Positions 27,621 through 37,174 of a stretch of 64,000 nt of DNA are shown in pieces. A program made the translations under genes and the position numbers. A model generated the notes under the pieces. That model did no database searches and was not told the origin of the DNA. It was given only the letters and a program-made list of their open reading frames with translations. This DNA is from Fulvivirga ulvae (GTDB taxonomy: Bacteria > Bacteroidota > Bacteroidia > Cytophagales > Cyclobacteriaceae). Numbering within the stretch: position 1 is the first letter of the stretch; the number at the start of each line of letters is the position of its first letter. The stretch spans positions 576,501 to 640,500 of the forward strand of contig NZ_CP089981.1 of the NCBI RefSeq assembly GCF_021389975.1. The letters run 5' to 3'.

Positions 27621-27842
27621 TTAATACTCGTCTTCATTAAAAAAGAAATCCTCTTTGGTCGGATAATCCGGCCAGATCTCTTCAATGTTCTCATAAGGCT
27701 GACCATCATCCTCCAACTCCTGTAGATTCTCAACCACCTCTAATGGTGCTCCTGTTCTGATGGAATAGTCAATGAGTTCATCCTTGGTAGCAGGCCAAGG
27801 CGCGTCTTCTAAATACGATGCTAATTCTAGTGTCCAATACAT
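27621..27842 (-). CDS. DUF2795 small acidic protein
   Basis: A 73-residue cytoplasmic protein, highly conserved in Bacteroidota. Landmarks are MYWTLELASYLEDAPWPATK, the helix GAPLEVVENLQELED and the acidic tail WPDYPTKEDFFFNEDEY. The DUF2795 fold is a small helical domain without a proven function. It stands alone, convergent with ispD. An AGGAGGATT sequence lies 7-15 bp upstream of its start, a good Shine-Dalgarno site, which is rare here. Confidence 0.88.
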   Translation of the reverse strand: MYWTLELASYLEDAPWPATKDELIDYSIRTGAPLEVVENLQELEDDGQPYENIEEIWPDYPTKEDFFFNEDEY

Positions 27843-28064
27843 AGATAAATCCTCCTATGATTTATGCTTCTGAAATTTCGTGCAAAAATAAAATTAAAAA
27901 GGTCAAATCAAATATTTTCTTGTTTTATTTATCTCACCCCTCAACTCAGAATGCTAATTATTAACTTACCGCTGAAACGTAATGCTTTTTCTAAAAGTTT
28001 ACAAACCTTTATTTTTTTTCTTTTAAAATTTTTCTTTGTTAGGCTGCATTCTGGCTTAAAACGA

Positions 28065-28072
28065 TAAATTTG
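28065..28072 (+). promoter_or_regulatory. Putative -7 promoter element of ettA
   Basis: TAAATTTG matches TAnnTTTG and lies 30 bp before the ATG at 28103, which supports that start over the longer frame at 28070. A TTTG at 28035 lies 26 bp upstream, longer than the usual spacing. The rest of the 260-bp gap (27843-28102) is T-rich and shows no gene. Confidence 0.45.
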
Positions 28073-28102
28073 TTATTGAACAGCTTTTTAAGAGTAGATA
28101 AT

Positions 28103-29785
28103 ATGAGTGACGAAAAAATAATCTTTTCAATGGCGGGGGTAAATAAAATTTACCCGCCTAATAAACATGTTTTGAAGGACATTTACCTTTCTTTCTTCTA
28201 TGGAGCCAAGATTGGTGTGCTGGGTCTTAATGGCTCAGGCAAGTCCTCCCTGCTACGTATAATCGCAGGAGTAGATAAAGATTACAGAGGTGAAGTAGTA
28301 TTTGATGGCAGCTATTCTGTAGGCCTTTTAGAGCAGGAACCTCAGCTTGATCCATCTAAAACGGTAAAGGAAGTAGTAGAGGAAGGAGTAAAAGAGACCG
28401 TTGCCCTGCTAAAGAAATTCGAAGAGATCAACGAAAAGTTTGCTGACCCTGCACTAATGGAAGACCCTGACGCCATGAACAAGCTTATTGAGCAGCAGGG
28501 AGAGGTACAGGAAAAACTCGATCAACTTAACGCCTGGGAACTGGACAGCAAGCTGGAAAGAGCAATGGATGCTCTGAGAACACCTCCTGCCGATGCAAAA
28601 ATTGAGAACCTGTCCGGTGGTGAGAAAAGACGTGTGGCCTTATGCAGGTTATTGCTTCAGGAGCCCGACATCTTATTATTGGATGAGCCTACAAACCACC
28701 TCGATGCTGAATCGGTACACTGGCTGGAGCAACACCTCCAACGCTACGAAGGAACTGTAATAGCCGTAACCCACGACAGGTATTTCCTTGATAATGTTGC
28801 AGGGTGGATACTTGAGCTTGACCGCGGTGAAGGTATTCCTTGGAAGGGAAATTATTCTTCGTGGCTTGAGCAAAAGCAAAAACGCCTGAGCCAGGAGGAA
28901 AAATCCGAGTCCAAGCGTCAGAAAACCCTTGAACGAGAGCTTGAATGGGCAAGAATGTCACCCAAAGGCCGGCATGCTAAAGCAAAAGCGAGGTTAAATG
29001 CCTACGACAAGCTACTAAGTGAAGAGACAAAGGAGAAGGAAGCTAAGCTGGAACTCTTTATACCAGCCGGACCAAGGCTTGGAGACAAAGTAATCGAGGC
29101 GCATGGCGTAGCCAAAGGTTTTGGAGATAAACTACTGTATGAGAACCTGGAATTCTCTCTGCCTAAAGCAGGCATTGTTGGTATTATAGGACCAAATGGC
29201 GCCGGTAAAACTACCCTTTTCAAAATGATCACCGGGCAGGAAAAACCTGATGAAGGCACTTTTGAGGTGGGCCCAACAGTTGAAATTGCCTATGTAGACC
29301 AGGAACACCATAATCTGAAGCCTGAGCAAACCGTATGGGAAGCCATCAGTGGTGGTAATGAGGTAATCAACATGGGTGGTAAGCAAATCAACAGCCGCGC
29401 TTATGTAAGCAAGTTTAATTTCAGTGGCGGAGACCAGCAGAAGAAACTTAAGGAGCTGTCCGGCGGAATGCGAAACCGAGTGCATCTGGCTATCGCTCTG
29501 AAGCAAGGCGCAAACCTGCTACTGCTGGATGAGCCTACCAACGATCTGGATGTAAATACCTTAAGGGCCCTGGAAGAGGCGCTGGAGAACTTCGGTGGTT
29601 GTGCAGTTATCATTTCCCACGACAGGTGGTTCCTCGACAGGGTATGTACTCACATTCTTGCTTTCGAAGGAGACTCGCAGGTGGTATGGTATGACGGTAA
29701 CTTTACCGAATATGAAGAAAACCGCAGACAGCGTCTTGGGGATGAAGGCCCTAAACGCATTAAGTACAAGAAATTGGTGAAATAA
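28103..29785 (+). CDS. ettA: Energy-dependent translational throttle protein EttA (ABC-F ATPase)
   Basis: Cytoplasmic ABC-F ATPase that binds the ribosomal E site and gates the first peptide bond according to the ATP/ADP ratio. The start at 28103 gives the family beginning SDEKIIFSMAGVNKIYPP. Two ABC domains are complete: Walker A GLNGSGKSS and GPNGAGKTT, signatures LSGGEKRRVALCRL and LSGGMRNRVHLAI, and Walker B LLLDEPTNHLD and LLLDEPTNDLD. The 560-residue length and the arm-like insert in the first domain fit EttA better than Uup or resistance ABC-F proteins. It is followed after 8 bp by a membrane protease-like gene. Confidence 0.93.
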   Translation: MSDEKIIFSMAGVNKIYPPNKHVLKDIYLSFFYGAKIGVLGLNGSGKSSLLRIIAGVDKDYRGEVVFDGSYSVGLLEQEPQLDPSKTVKEVVEEGVKETVALLKKFEEINEKFADPALMEDPDAMNKLIEQQGEVQEKLDQLNAWELDSKLERAMDALRTPPADAKIENLSGGEKRRVALCRLLLQEPDILLLDEPTNHLDAESVHWLEQHLQRYEGTVIAVTHDRYFLDNVAGWILELDRGEGIPWKGNYSSWLEQKQKRLSQEEKSESKRQKTLERELEWARMSPKGRHAKAKARLNAYDKLLSEETKEKEAKLELFIPAGPRLGDKVIEAHGVAKGFGDKLLYENLEFSLPKAGIVGIIGPNGAGKTTLFKMITGQEKPDEGTFEVGPTVEIAYVDQEHHNLKPEQTVWEAISGGNEVINMGGKQINSRAYVSKFNFSGGDQQKKLKELSGGMRNRVHLAIALKQGANLLLLDEPTNDLDVNTLRALEEALENFGGCAVIISHDRWFLDRVCTHILAFEGDSQVVWYDGNFTEYEENRRQRLGDEGPKRIKYKKLVK

Positions 29786-29793
29786 ATCTCTTA

Positions 29794-30345
29794 ATGGAAA
29801 GCCAGCAAATAAAAGGGAGAACATATACCTTGAAAGGTTCCTCTGTTAATTTGCTGGCTTTTCTTTTTCTCATCCCTGTTTTTCTGCTTTTTGTCCTACC
29901 CTACATCTTCCTTTACGGCTATCTGGAATTTCACAATGGCTTGAGGAGTTTCATTAGTATCTCATTTCTTATTACTCTTCCTTTAGGTATAGTTTTGCAT
30001 GAATTACTCCATGGCGCCATTTGGGCATATTTTGCAAAAAATGGGTTTAAATCTATTGCTTTCGGTTTTAATCAAAAGGCTATGGCTCCCTATTGTCATT
30101 GTAAAGAACCTTTAAAAGTAAAGCATTATGCTTTGGGTGGTGCAGCTCCAGGATTACTCATGGGCATTATACCTGCCATAGTAGCTATAATTATTGCCAA
30201 TGGCTGGCTGATTATATTTGGCATTTTCTTTACCTGGGCTGCATCGGGAGACATCCTGACACTTTGGATGCTGCGCAAACTCCGGAGGCATGAACTCGTC
30301 AGTGATCATCCTGAGGAGATCGGTTTCTACATACCGGGGGAGTGA
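29794..30345 (+). CDS. DUF3267 membrane protein with HExxH motif
   Basis: Integral membrane protein of 183 residues with about four hydrophobic segments (about 18-42, 54-78, 110-140, 145-160). The second contains HELLH (His69, Glu70, His73), the zinc motif of the DUF3267 family of putative intramembrane or membrane-linked metalloproteases. HYALGGAAPGLLMGIIPA in the following segment is also typical. No substrate is known. It lies 8 bp after ettA and is probably cotranscribed. Confidence 0.83.
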   Translation: MESQQIKGRTYTLKGSSVNLLAFLFLIPVFLLFVLPYIFLYGYLEFHNGLRSFISISFLITLPLGIVLHELLHGAIWAYFAKNGFKSIAFGFNQKAMAPYCHCKEPLKVKHYALGGAAPGLLMGIIPAIVAIIIANGWLIIFGIFFTWAASGDILTLWMLRKLRRHELVSDHPEEIGFYIPGE

Positions 30346-30523
30346 TATCAGAGAATTTCAGGTAAGGCTTCAAAACTTTATTTCAGAATTTTGTTAAATT
30401 AAGCATGAGATGCCGACTCAAAGCTTCATTACGGCCTTGTGGTATATCCCGGAGACTCTACAAGTTTATCCGGCATACTCTTGGATCTTGGAGATTTGAG
30501 CAGTTAAACCAAAACATTACATC

Positions 30524-31021
30524 ATGAAAACACTATATATTGTCAGGCATGCCAAATCCAGCTGGGATTATCCCAACCTTTCTGATCAAGACCGGCCATT
30601 GAACAAACGAGGAGAAAGGGATGCTCCTAAAATGGGAGAAAGATTAAATAACAGGGGCATTTTTCCCGACCTTATGCTTTCAAGCCCTGCCAATCGTGCA
30701 CTAACCACCTGCAAAACAATAGCCAGGGAACTGGATTACCCACTGGATGGAATCGAGATAAATGATCATCTCTATCACGCCAGCGAGGACTCTCTGCTCG
30801 ATATCGTCAACAGTACCGACGACACATGGCTCTCCCTTATGATCTTCGGGCATAACCCGGGTTTTACAGATTTTGCCAATAGTCTCACGGATGAATACCT
30901 GGACAATATTCCGACCTGTGGGGTATTTGCCTGTACTTTTGAGGTTGACAGCTGGCAGGACGTGGATTTTGGTAATGGACGCTTATTGTTTTTTGATTAC
31001 CCTAAAAAGAAGGTAACCTAA
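30524..31021 (+). CDS. SixA-like histidine phosphatase
   Basis: Small phosphatase of the histidine (phosphoglycerate-mutase) superfamily, 165 residues, without signal. The catalytic RHG-type motif reads VRHAKSSW with phospho-acceptor His9; RPLNKRGERDAPKMG follows, SSPANRALTT supplies the second Arg, and the second catalytic His lies in FGHNPGF. SixA proteins remove phosphate from phosphohistidine on histidine-phosphotransfer or PTS proteins. The specific partner here is unknown. The 178-bp gap upstream shows no gene. Its stop overlaps that of the convergent DUF4421 gene by 4 bp. Confidence 0.9.
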   Translation: MKTLYIVRHAKSSWDYPNLSDQDRPLNKRGERDAPKMGERLNNRGIFPDLMLSSPANRALTTCKTIARELDYPLDGIEINDHLYHASEDSLLDIVNSTDDTWLSLMIFGHNPGFTDFANSLTDEYLDNIPTCGVFACTFEVDSWQDVDFGNGRLLFFDYPKKKVT

Positions 31022-32037
31022 AAAAGGTTTTTCTTCATTACACCTTTCTCCAGAAAACGGATTCCAAAAAACAGCTTTGCATTTCCTGTTTGTCCATTCA
31101 CGTCAATATTGTCCAGCCCATAACTTACTGACTGGCTTACCATACTGAAGCCACAAAAGAATTTCTCGCTGTTATAACCAACGGCCACTCTGGCACCTAC
31201 AACAGGCCTGATCTTAACTGCTGAGTCGGTTCCTTCTGTGGTAGTTGATCGGGTCCAGATGTTCGCAGGCCCTGCGGAGAAGGAAAGATTAAGATAGAAA
31301 TCCTTCAATATAAAGTTATAGGTATATCCCGGCAATATACCCAACGTGGTAAACTTACCTGCCTCCACATGACCTTTATCAGAATTTGCTGCCTCCCCCG
31401 ACACCGGTATTAATGACGAATCAGCCCGAAATCTGAATACGCCGAATGTAGTCCCTAAAAGAAACGATCCTGCACTTTTCTTTTGCTTATCGGCCTGCAT
31501 ATATGACGAACGATAAGAAAACTTATCGTTATTGAACATATAAAATCCATTAAGCTGAAAATTCATCACTTCCAGGTCCTCTCTCTGAATAAAAGGATGG
31601 TCGCTTCTCCATTCAAGAAATCTGTCCTCCGGATTTTTGATATAAAAGCCTTCGTAGTTCTGGTATGCCACATCTGCACCCCAGCGCTTTGTATAAATAT
31701 TGGTCTGGAAATCAAATGCACTGGTCTCACCATACTGCTGCTCGTCCTCATCACTGGAGGGTAACCTTAATGAGAGCTCAAGACCGAGGTTAAACATATA
31801 TAGGCCCAGCCCCAGATAGGTGTTATTAATAGGCTCGTATTTAACGGATTGCTGATCTCCCACCTTATCATCTACCCTCAAGCTCATATTACGCACCGTG
31901 AGAATTGGCTTCAAATAAAACCGGTCGGGAAACTCCTGAATATAGGCCTCCCTGACCGCTGTTATACTATCTGTTTGCGCAAATGCTGCAACAAACAGAC
32001 CGAAAGTAATAGTTGTTAAAAGAAGTAACTTCTTCAA
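31018..32037 (-). CDS. DUF4421 outer-membrane protein
   Basis: Exported 339-residue protein with a clear signal (MKKLLLLTTITFGLFVAAFAQ). The mature part starts FPDRFYLKPILTVRNMSLRV and is rich in beta strands with YLGLGLYMFNLGLELSLRLP, the pattern of the Bacteroidota DUF4421 family thought to form an outer-membrane barrel. No function is known. It lies 15 bp downstream of hslU on the same strand and may be transcribed with hslU and porQ. Confidence 0.78.
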   Translation of the reverse strand: MKKLLLLTTITFGLFVAAFAQTDSITAVREAYIQEFPDRFYLKPILTVRNMSLRVDDKVGDQQSVKYEPINNTYLGLGLYMFNLGLELSLRLPSSDEDEQQYGETSAFDFQTNIYTKRWGADVAYQNYEGFYIKNPEDRFLEWRSDHPFIQREDLEVMNFQLNGFYMFNNDKFSYRSSYMQADKQKKSAGSFLLGTTFGVFRFRADSSLIPVSGEAANSDKGHVEAGKFTTLGILPGYTYNFILKDFYLNLSFSAGPANIWTRSTTTEGTDSAVKIRPVVGARVAVGYNSEKFFCGFSMVSQSVSYGLDNIDVNGQTGNAKLFFGIRFLEKGVMKKNLF

Positions 32038-32052
32038 CTTAAAAGGTTGTAT

Positions 32053-33462
32053 TTAAAGTATGTATTCACTTAAGTCTTTGTTTTTAACCAAACCAGATAA
32101 TTTTTCTTTAACCATCTCCCTGGTCACTACTATTTTGGCGTTCGGGCCGATCTTATCGGGCACATCAAACAAAAATTCGTTAAGTAACTGGCTCATGACG
32201 GTATGTAACCTTCGTGCCCCTATATTCTCAACCTCGGTATTAATATGGAAGGCAGTTTCAGCTATTTCTTCCAACGCATCTGCCTGGAAAGAAAGTTCCA
32301 CATCTTCTGATGCCAGCAACGCTTCATACTGTTTAGTCAGAGCATTCCTTGGTTCTTTAAGTATGTGATAAAAATCTTCCTTGGTCAGATTATCCAGCTC
32401 TACCCTGATCGGGAACCGGCCCTGTAGCTCCGGAATCAGATCAGACGGTTTGGCTATATGAAACGCTCCGGCAGCTATAAATAGTACGTGATCCGTCCTC
32501 ATTATGCCGTATTTTGTATTTACCGTACTTCCTTCCACAACAGGCAACAGGTCACGCTGTACTCCTTCCCTGCTTACATCAGGGCCACCGCCCCCCTTCT
32601 TGGAAGCGCCACCGGCAATTTTATCTATCTCATCTATGAAAATAATCCCCGTGTTCTCCGCCTTTTTTATTGCCAGGTCTTTTACTTCATCCATATCGAT
32701 GAGCTTCGAAGACTCTTCTTCCATCAATATTTTCCGTGCTTCTCCAATAGTAACCTTTCTTTTTTTATTTTTCTTGGGCATCATGCCACTGATCATTTCC
32801 TGCAGGTTGATCATCGAGGATTCATCCATCATACCACCACCTATCATGCCTACGCCTGCATTTGCAGGCTTTTGTACATTAATTTCAATTTTTCGGTCTT
32901 CCATTTCCCCGCTTCTGATCTTCTCCCGGAAGCGCTCACGGGTCTTTTCATTGAGCTCCTGCTCTGTCTGGGGTAGCTCTCCTGTAGGTGTGCTTGTAGA
33001 AGCCGGATTCTTTTGACTGAAACCGTTGCTCTTTAACGGAGGAATCAGTGCATCCAGAATTATATCCTCTACAATTTGTTCAGCTTTCATCTTTACTTCT
33101 TCCTTCTTCTCCTCTTTAACCAGGTTTACTGACTGTTCTACCAGGTCCCTGACCATACTTTCCACATCACGGCCAACATATCCTACCTCAGTAAATTTCG
33201 AAGCTTCCACTTTTGTGAACGGTGCATTGGCTATTTTAGCCAGTCTTCTGGCTATTTCTGTTTTCCCCACTCCGGTTGCACCGATCATTAAAATATTGTT
33301 GGGAACAATCTCGCCCTGCATATCCGTCTTTACATTCATCCTTCTCCAGCGGTTACGCAGTGCAATGGCTACATTGCGTTTAGCATCCTTCTGCCCAATG
33401 ATGTATTTATCAAGTTCTTCTACTATCTGCTTTGGCGTAAAATATGTTTTCTGATCTATCAT
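32053..33462 (-). CDS. hslU: ATP-dependent protease ATPase subunit HslU
   Basis: AAA+ unfoldase that feeds the HslV peptidase. The 469-residue product opens FTPKQIVEELDKYIIGQ, has Walker A GATGVGKT (61-68), the pore-loop region KFTEVGYVGRDVESMVRDL, the long variable I domain (about 115-235), Walker B GIIFIDEIDK and the C-terminal NIGARRLHTVMSQLL with the Arg sensor, ending in LSEYIL. The start is 3 bp after porQ. hslV, usually beside hslU, is not in this window. Confidence 0.96.
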   Translation of the reverse strand: MIDQKTYFTPKQIVEELDKYIIGQKDAKRNVAIALRNRWRRMNVKTDMQGEIVPNNILMIGATGVGKTEIARRLAKIANAPFTKVEASKFTEVGYVGRDVESMVRDLVEQSVNLVKEEKKEEVKMKAEQIVEDIILDALIPPLKSNGFSQKNPASTSTPTGELPQTEQELNEKTRERFREKIRSGEMEDRKIEINVQKPANAGVGMIGGGMMDESSMINLQEMISGMMPKKNKKRKVTIGEARKILMEEESSKLIDMDEVKDLAIKKAENTGIIFIDEIDKIAGGASKKGGGGPDVSREGVQRDLLPVVEGSTVNTKYGIMRTDHVLFIAAGAFHIAKPSDLIPELQGRFPIRVELDNLTKEDFYHILKEPRNALTKQYEALLASEDVELSFQADALEEIAETAFHINTEVENIGARRLHTVMSQLLNEFLFDVPDKIGPNAKIVVTREMVKEKLSGLVKNKDLSEYIL

Positions 33463-33465
33463 GAT

Positions 33466-34488
33466 TTACAATTTTCCTTTTCTAAAAAATAAGTTTGTGT
33501 TGGCAGTAAGTGTAAAGTTATTGGATCCACCAGCCACATGATATCCTCCCCTGCTGTAGGCAAACTCAAAGGCTTTTATCCTAAACATCAGACCGAATGA
33601 GAATCCGGCTCCACCGGAAGTGTTTTCTAACTTTAACTCTTGCCTGATCAAATGGTTATATCCCATCCTTAAATTTACATTTTTTGTTAGCAGGAGCTCT
33701 GTCCCTATTACAATATGCCTGAATATTTTATCGAAGGCTCCCGGCTTGTCATCTGCCGGCATTTGAGCCGGGTCGTAGTAGCTGACATCTCTCTGATACA
33801 GGTTGTAGCCTGTAAATGAGAACCTGAAGGGCATGTGGCTAGGCTTAAAACTAGCACCAAACTGTACATCAAAAGGTAGTTTAGCTTCGTCAGTATCGGT
33901 GTATTGAGAAGTAACCAACCCAATATTTTTAAACACCAGCCCTGTAGTAAACTTTTGCGAAGGATGCTTAAAGACACCTCCGATATCCATGGCAAGGGCA
34001 TTAGAAGTATATCCTGCAATAGACGAGTTGACGAATTTAAAGGTAGCGCCTACCGTAAAATGCGCTATACTATGGCTTCTCCCCAGGTAGACCACTGTCT
34101 CTCCGGATTCCACTTCTCCCAAATCAGCTCCGGTATTGTCAAAGCTTTCAATGGTGCCGTAGTCAAAATGATTGGCCCCAAAAAACCATTCCCCATACTT
34201 ACCGAAGTCATGCTGATATACAAACGAAAAGCTATTGATATCGGCAAAGTAGGAAAGGTAGTTAAATGACAGATGGCCAGACAGAGTATCTGAAGTCAGG
34301 GCCGGGTTGCTATAGACCATATTAAGATCAACATCTGCCAGTGACACATTTACACCTCCAAGCCCGCTGGTTCTTGCCGAATAGGGAATATTTAAGAACT
34401 CATATGACCGTTGTCCGCCTACCTGTGCATGGCCAATGCTACAAATAGCTAACAGGCAAACAACGGCTATGATATCTTTCAGCATCAA
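33466..34488 (-). CDS. porQ: Type IX secretion system protein PorQ
   Basis: Outer-membrane barrel of the FadL/PorV-like superfamily that works in attachment of type IX cargo at the cell surface. The 340-residue product has a signal ending IGHAQ (about 22) and the PorQ opening GGQRSYEFLNIPYSARTSGLGG, of which SARTSGLGGVNVSLADVD is the marker. VYSNPALT and the strand pair HLSFNYLSYFADINSFSF follow, with an aromatic C terminus. It sits between lon and hslU, so the protease genes and a secretion component share a strand and possibly a transcript. A T9SS cargo is encoded at 56302-59841. Confidence 0.85.
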   Translation of the reverse strand: MMLKDIIAVVCLLAICSIGHAQVGGQRSYEFLNIPYSARTSGLGGVNVSLADVDLNMVYSNPALTSDTLSGHLSFNYLSYFADINSFSFVYQHDFGKYGEWFFGANHFDYGTIESFDNTGADLGEVESGETVVYLGRSHSIAHFTVGATFKFVNSSIAGYTSNALAMDIGGVFKHPSQKFTTGLVFKNIGLVTSQYTDTDEAKLPFDVQFGASFKPSHMPFRFSFTGYNLYQRDVSYYDPAQMPADDKPGAFDKIFRHIVIGTELLLTKNVNLRMGYNHLIRQELKLENTSGGAGFSFGLMFRIKAFEFAYSRGGYHVAGGSNNFTLTANTNLFFRKGKL

Positions 34489-34500
34489 ATATTTCCGGCT

Positions 34501-36969
34501 CTAGTTATTGCTACTGACCGTTGTATCCGCAAAAGTAAATTTCATGGGGTTTTTCACTTTGTCTTTTAAAAGTGCCACTTTAAGTACTTCATCGACAGTA
34601 TCAACGTAGTTTATATTCAAATCTTTTATATATCTTTCGTCAATTTCGCTAATATCTCGCTTATTTCTCTCAGAAAGTATAATTTCTTTAATTCCAGCCC
34701 TTTTTGCAGCAAGAATTTTCTCTTTAATTCCGCCTACCGGCAGTACTTTACCTCTCAGTGTAATCTCCCCGGTCATAGCCAGTTTCTCTCTTACCTTGCG
34801 CTGTGTGTAGATAGAAGCCAGTGAAGTGAACATGGTGATACCCGCAGAAGGGCCGTCTTTGGGAACAGCTCCGGCAGGAACATGTACGTGCAGGTCATAC
34901 TGGTCAAAGGCGCGATGATCTATATTCAGCCTTTCAGCATTAGCTTTGAGATACGAAATCGCCGCCATGGCTGATTCCTTCATCACATCGCCCAACTGTC
35001 CGGATAACGTCAGCTTTCCTTTCCCTTTACTCAGACTCGATTCTATAAACAGTATCTCACCTCCTACCTGCGTCCAGGCAAGCCCGGTAACCACCCCGGC
35101 TATTTCATTGCCTTGATACAGCTCTTTATCGAAGATCTCGGCACCCATAATATTTACAACCTCATCAGCAGTAATTGTTTGGTTGAACTCCTCCTCCATG
35201 GCAATGGACTTGGCAACATGACGAATCACGGATCCAAGCTTTCGTTCAAGATTCCTCACACCGGACTCTCTGGTGTATCCGTCAATCACCTTTTCAATGG
35301 CCTTTTTATGAAAGGTTACATCAGCGCTTTTCAGTCCATGTTCTTTTTTCTGCTTGGGTATAAGGTGTTTTTTAGCAATTTCCACTTTCTCTTCCTGGGT
35401 ATATCCTGATATTTCAATGATCTCCATTCTATCCCGTAATGCAGGATGGATGGTTTCCAATGAGTTGGCTGTTGCAATAAAAAGTACCTTCGACAAATCA
35501 TATTCAAGTTCGAGGTAGTTATCTGCAAAGGTGCTGTTTTGCTCAGGATCAAGCACTTCAAGCAGAGCAGACGCAGGATCTCCACGGAAGTCAGAGCTAA
35601 CCTTGTCAATTTCATCAAGTATAAATACCGGATTAGAAGACTTGGCTTTTTTGATGTTCTGGATCAGCTTACCGGGCAGCGCACCTACATAAGTCTTTCT
35701 GTGCCCTCTTATTTCTGCTTCATCATGGACACCCCCCAGTGACATTCTGACATACTTTCTTTTCAAAGCCTTGGCAATAGAACGCCCCAATGAAGTCTTA
35801 CCTACTCCCGGAGGGCCATAAAGGCATAAGATGGGGCCCTTCATATCTTGTTTGAGCTTAAGGACGGCCAGGTACTCAATAATACGCTCCTTGACCTTTT
35901 CCATTCCAAAGTGATCTTTGTCCAGAATCTTCCTGGCTCTTTTCAGGTCGAAGTTATCCTTAGTATATTCATGCCAGGGCAGCTCCAATAGCAATTCCAC
36001 ATAGTTCATAGCTACGGGATACTCCGCTGCTGCAGGGTTCATTCTGAGGATTTTATCCAGCTCTTTGTTAAAATGCCTGGCTACTTCATCAGGCCAGTTT
36101 TTCTTTTCTCCCTTAATTCTCAGCTCCTCTACTTCCTGGTCCGGCCCGTCAAAGCCCAGCTCATCCTGCATGACCTTGATCTGCTGCCTGAGATAATAGT
36201 CTCTTTGCTGCTGATCTATATCAGTGTGTACTTTCTTTTGTATGTCATGCTTCAGTTCTAATAGCTGGATCTCCTTTAGCATGTATTCAAGCAGTAGTGT
36301 TGCCCGCCTGATGCCATCGTTGATTTCCAAAAGCCTTTGCTTATCGGCAACCTCTGCATTAAGGTTAGATGAAAGAAAATGGGTAAGAAACCCGAGATCC
36401 TGAATATTATCAAGGGCCATTTGCGCCTCCTGGGGTATTTCAGGGTTAAGTTTTAGTATTTTTGAAGCGGCATCCTTTAACGACTGAATGATGGCTTTGA
36501 TTTCTTTTTTATTGCCCTTGGGAAAGTCACTCTTCAATAACTTCACCTTAGCAGTAATATACGGCTCTTCCTTAAGGATCGAATCAATTTCGAACCTGCT
36601 TTTCCCCTGGATGATAATTGTGGTGTTTCCATCGGGCAATACCAGCATTTTAATAATACGGGCAATTGTACCTACACTATAGATATCCTCTTTATTGGGA
36701 TCTTCCGTTTGTACATTCTTCTGAGCAATTACACCTATGTAGCGGTCGCCCTGGTAGGCTTTCTTCACAAGTTTGATGGATTTCTGTCTACCTACAGTTA
36801 TAGGTATTACAACTCCCGGAAACAAAACGGTATTTCTGATTGGTAATATAGGAACATCCTCAGGGATATCTTCCGGCGGATTCTCTCCCTCCTCCTCGGG
36901 ATTAATCAGTTGAATAAGACCTTCGGAATCCTCCTGCACTAAATCAGACAAAAATAATTTATGAAACAT
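34501..36969 (-). CDS. lon: ATP-dependent protease Lon
   Basis: Cytoplasmic AAA+ serine protease that removes damaged and regulatory proteins. The start at 36969 (MFHKLFLSDLVQED) is preferred over one 14 codons upstream. The N-terminal substrate domain begins VPILPIRNTVLFPGVVIP; Walker A is GPPGVGKTS, Walker B is VFILDEIDK, and the protease domain has the catalytic Ser in PKDGPSAGI and Lys in PVGGIKEKI. About 822 residues, normal for LonA. A poorly conserved C-terminal tail rich in Ser/Asn ends the protein. It lies 12 bp before porQ. Confidence 0.97.
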   Translation of the reverse strand: MFHKLFLSDLVQEDSEGLIQLINPEEEGENPPEDIPEDVPILPIRNTVLFPGVVIPITVGRQKSIKLVKKAYQGDRYIGVIAQKNVQTEDPNKEDIYSVGTIARIIKMLVLPDGNTTIIIQGKSRFEIDSILKEEPYITAKVKLLKSDFPKGNKKEIKAIIQSLKDAASKILKLNPEIPQEAQMALDNIQDLGFLTHFLSSNLNAEVADKQRLLEINDGIRRATLLLEYMLKEIQLLELKHDIQKKVHTDIDQQQRDYYLRQQIKVMQDELGFDGPDQEVEELRIKGEKKNWPDEVARHFNKELDKILRMNPAAAEYPVAMNYVELLLELPWHEYTKDNFDLKRARKILDKDHFGMEKVKERIIEYLAVLKLKQDMKGPILCLYGPPGVGKTSLGRSIAKALKRKYVRMSLGGVHDEAEIRGHRKTYVGALPGKLIQNIKKAKSSNPVFILDEIDKVSSDFRGDPASALLEVLDPEQNSTFADNYLELEYDLSKVLFIATANSLETIHPALRDRMEIIEISGYTQEEKVEIAKKHLIPKQKKEHGLKSADVTFHKKAIEKVIDGYTRESGVRNLERKLGSVIRHVAKSIAMEEEFNQTITADEVVNIMGAEIFDKELYQGNEIAGVVTGLAWTQVGGEILFIESSLSKGKGKLTLSGQLGDVMKESAMAAISYLKANAERLNIDHRAFDQYDLHVHVPAGAVPKDGPSAGITMFTSLASIYTQRKVREKLAMTGEITLRGKVLPVGGIKEKILAAKRAGIKEIILSERNKRDISEIDERYIKDLNINYVDTVDEVLKVALLKDKVKNPMKFTFADTTVSSNN

Positions 36970-37174
36970 ATTTACGTTCTTATAGTCATAAAACATGTCA
37001 AACTGACACATTTATCGTTTAAATCGTTAACTTTTAGGTTGGTAGTATTAAGGGTCAATAGGTGTGCCAAACTCTTTTGGCTTACTTTTTGAAAAAAATA
37101 CTTTTTTATAACATCTTTAATATCTGGCATACTGCACAGAAAAATGCATACTTGCAAAGAAAAACAGGAGGGCC

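Noticed and set aside
27864..28067. Reading frame of 67 codons upstream of ettA
   Set aside because: Low-complexity Phe/Leu/Lys composition from T-rich DNA, and it ends at the ettA promoter; no similarity recognised.
37053..37072. Sigma-54-like sequence TGGCAC-N5-TTGAC upstream of lon
   Set aside because: The near-invariant GC of the -12 element reads GA, and lon genes are not usual RpoN targets; a chance match is likely.
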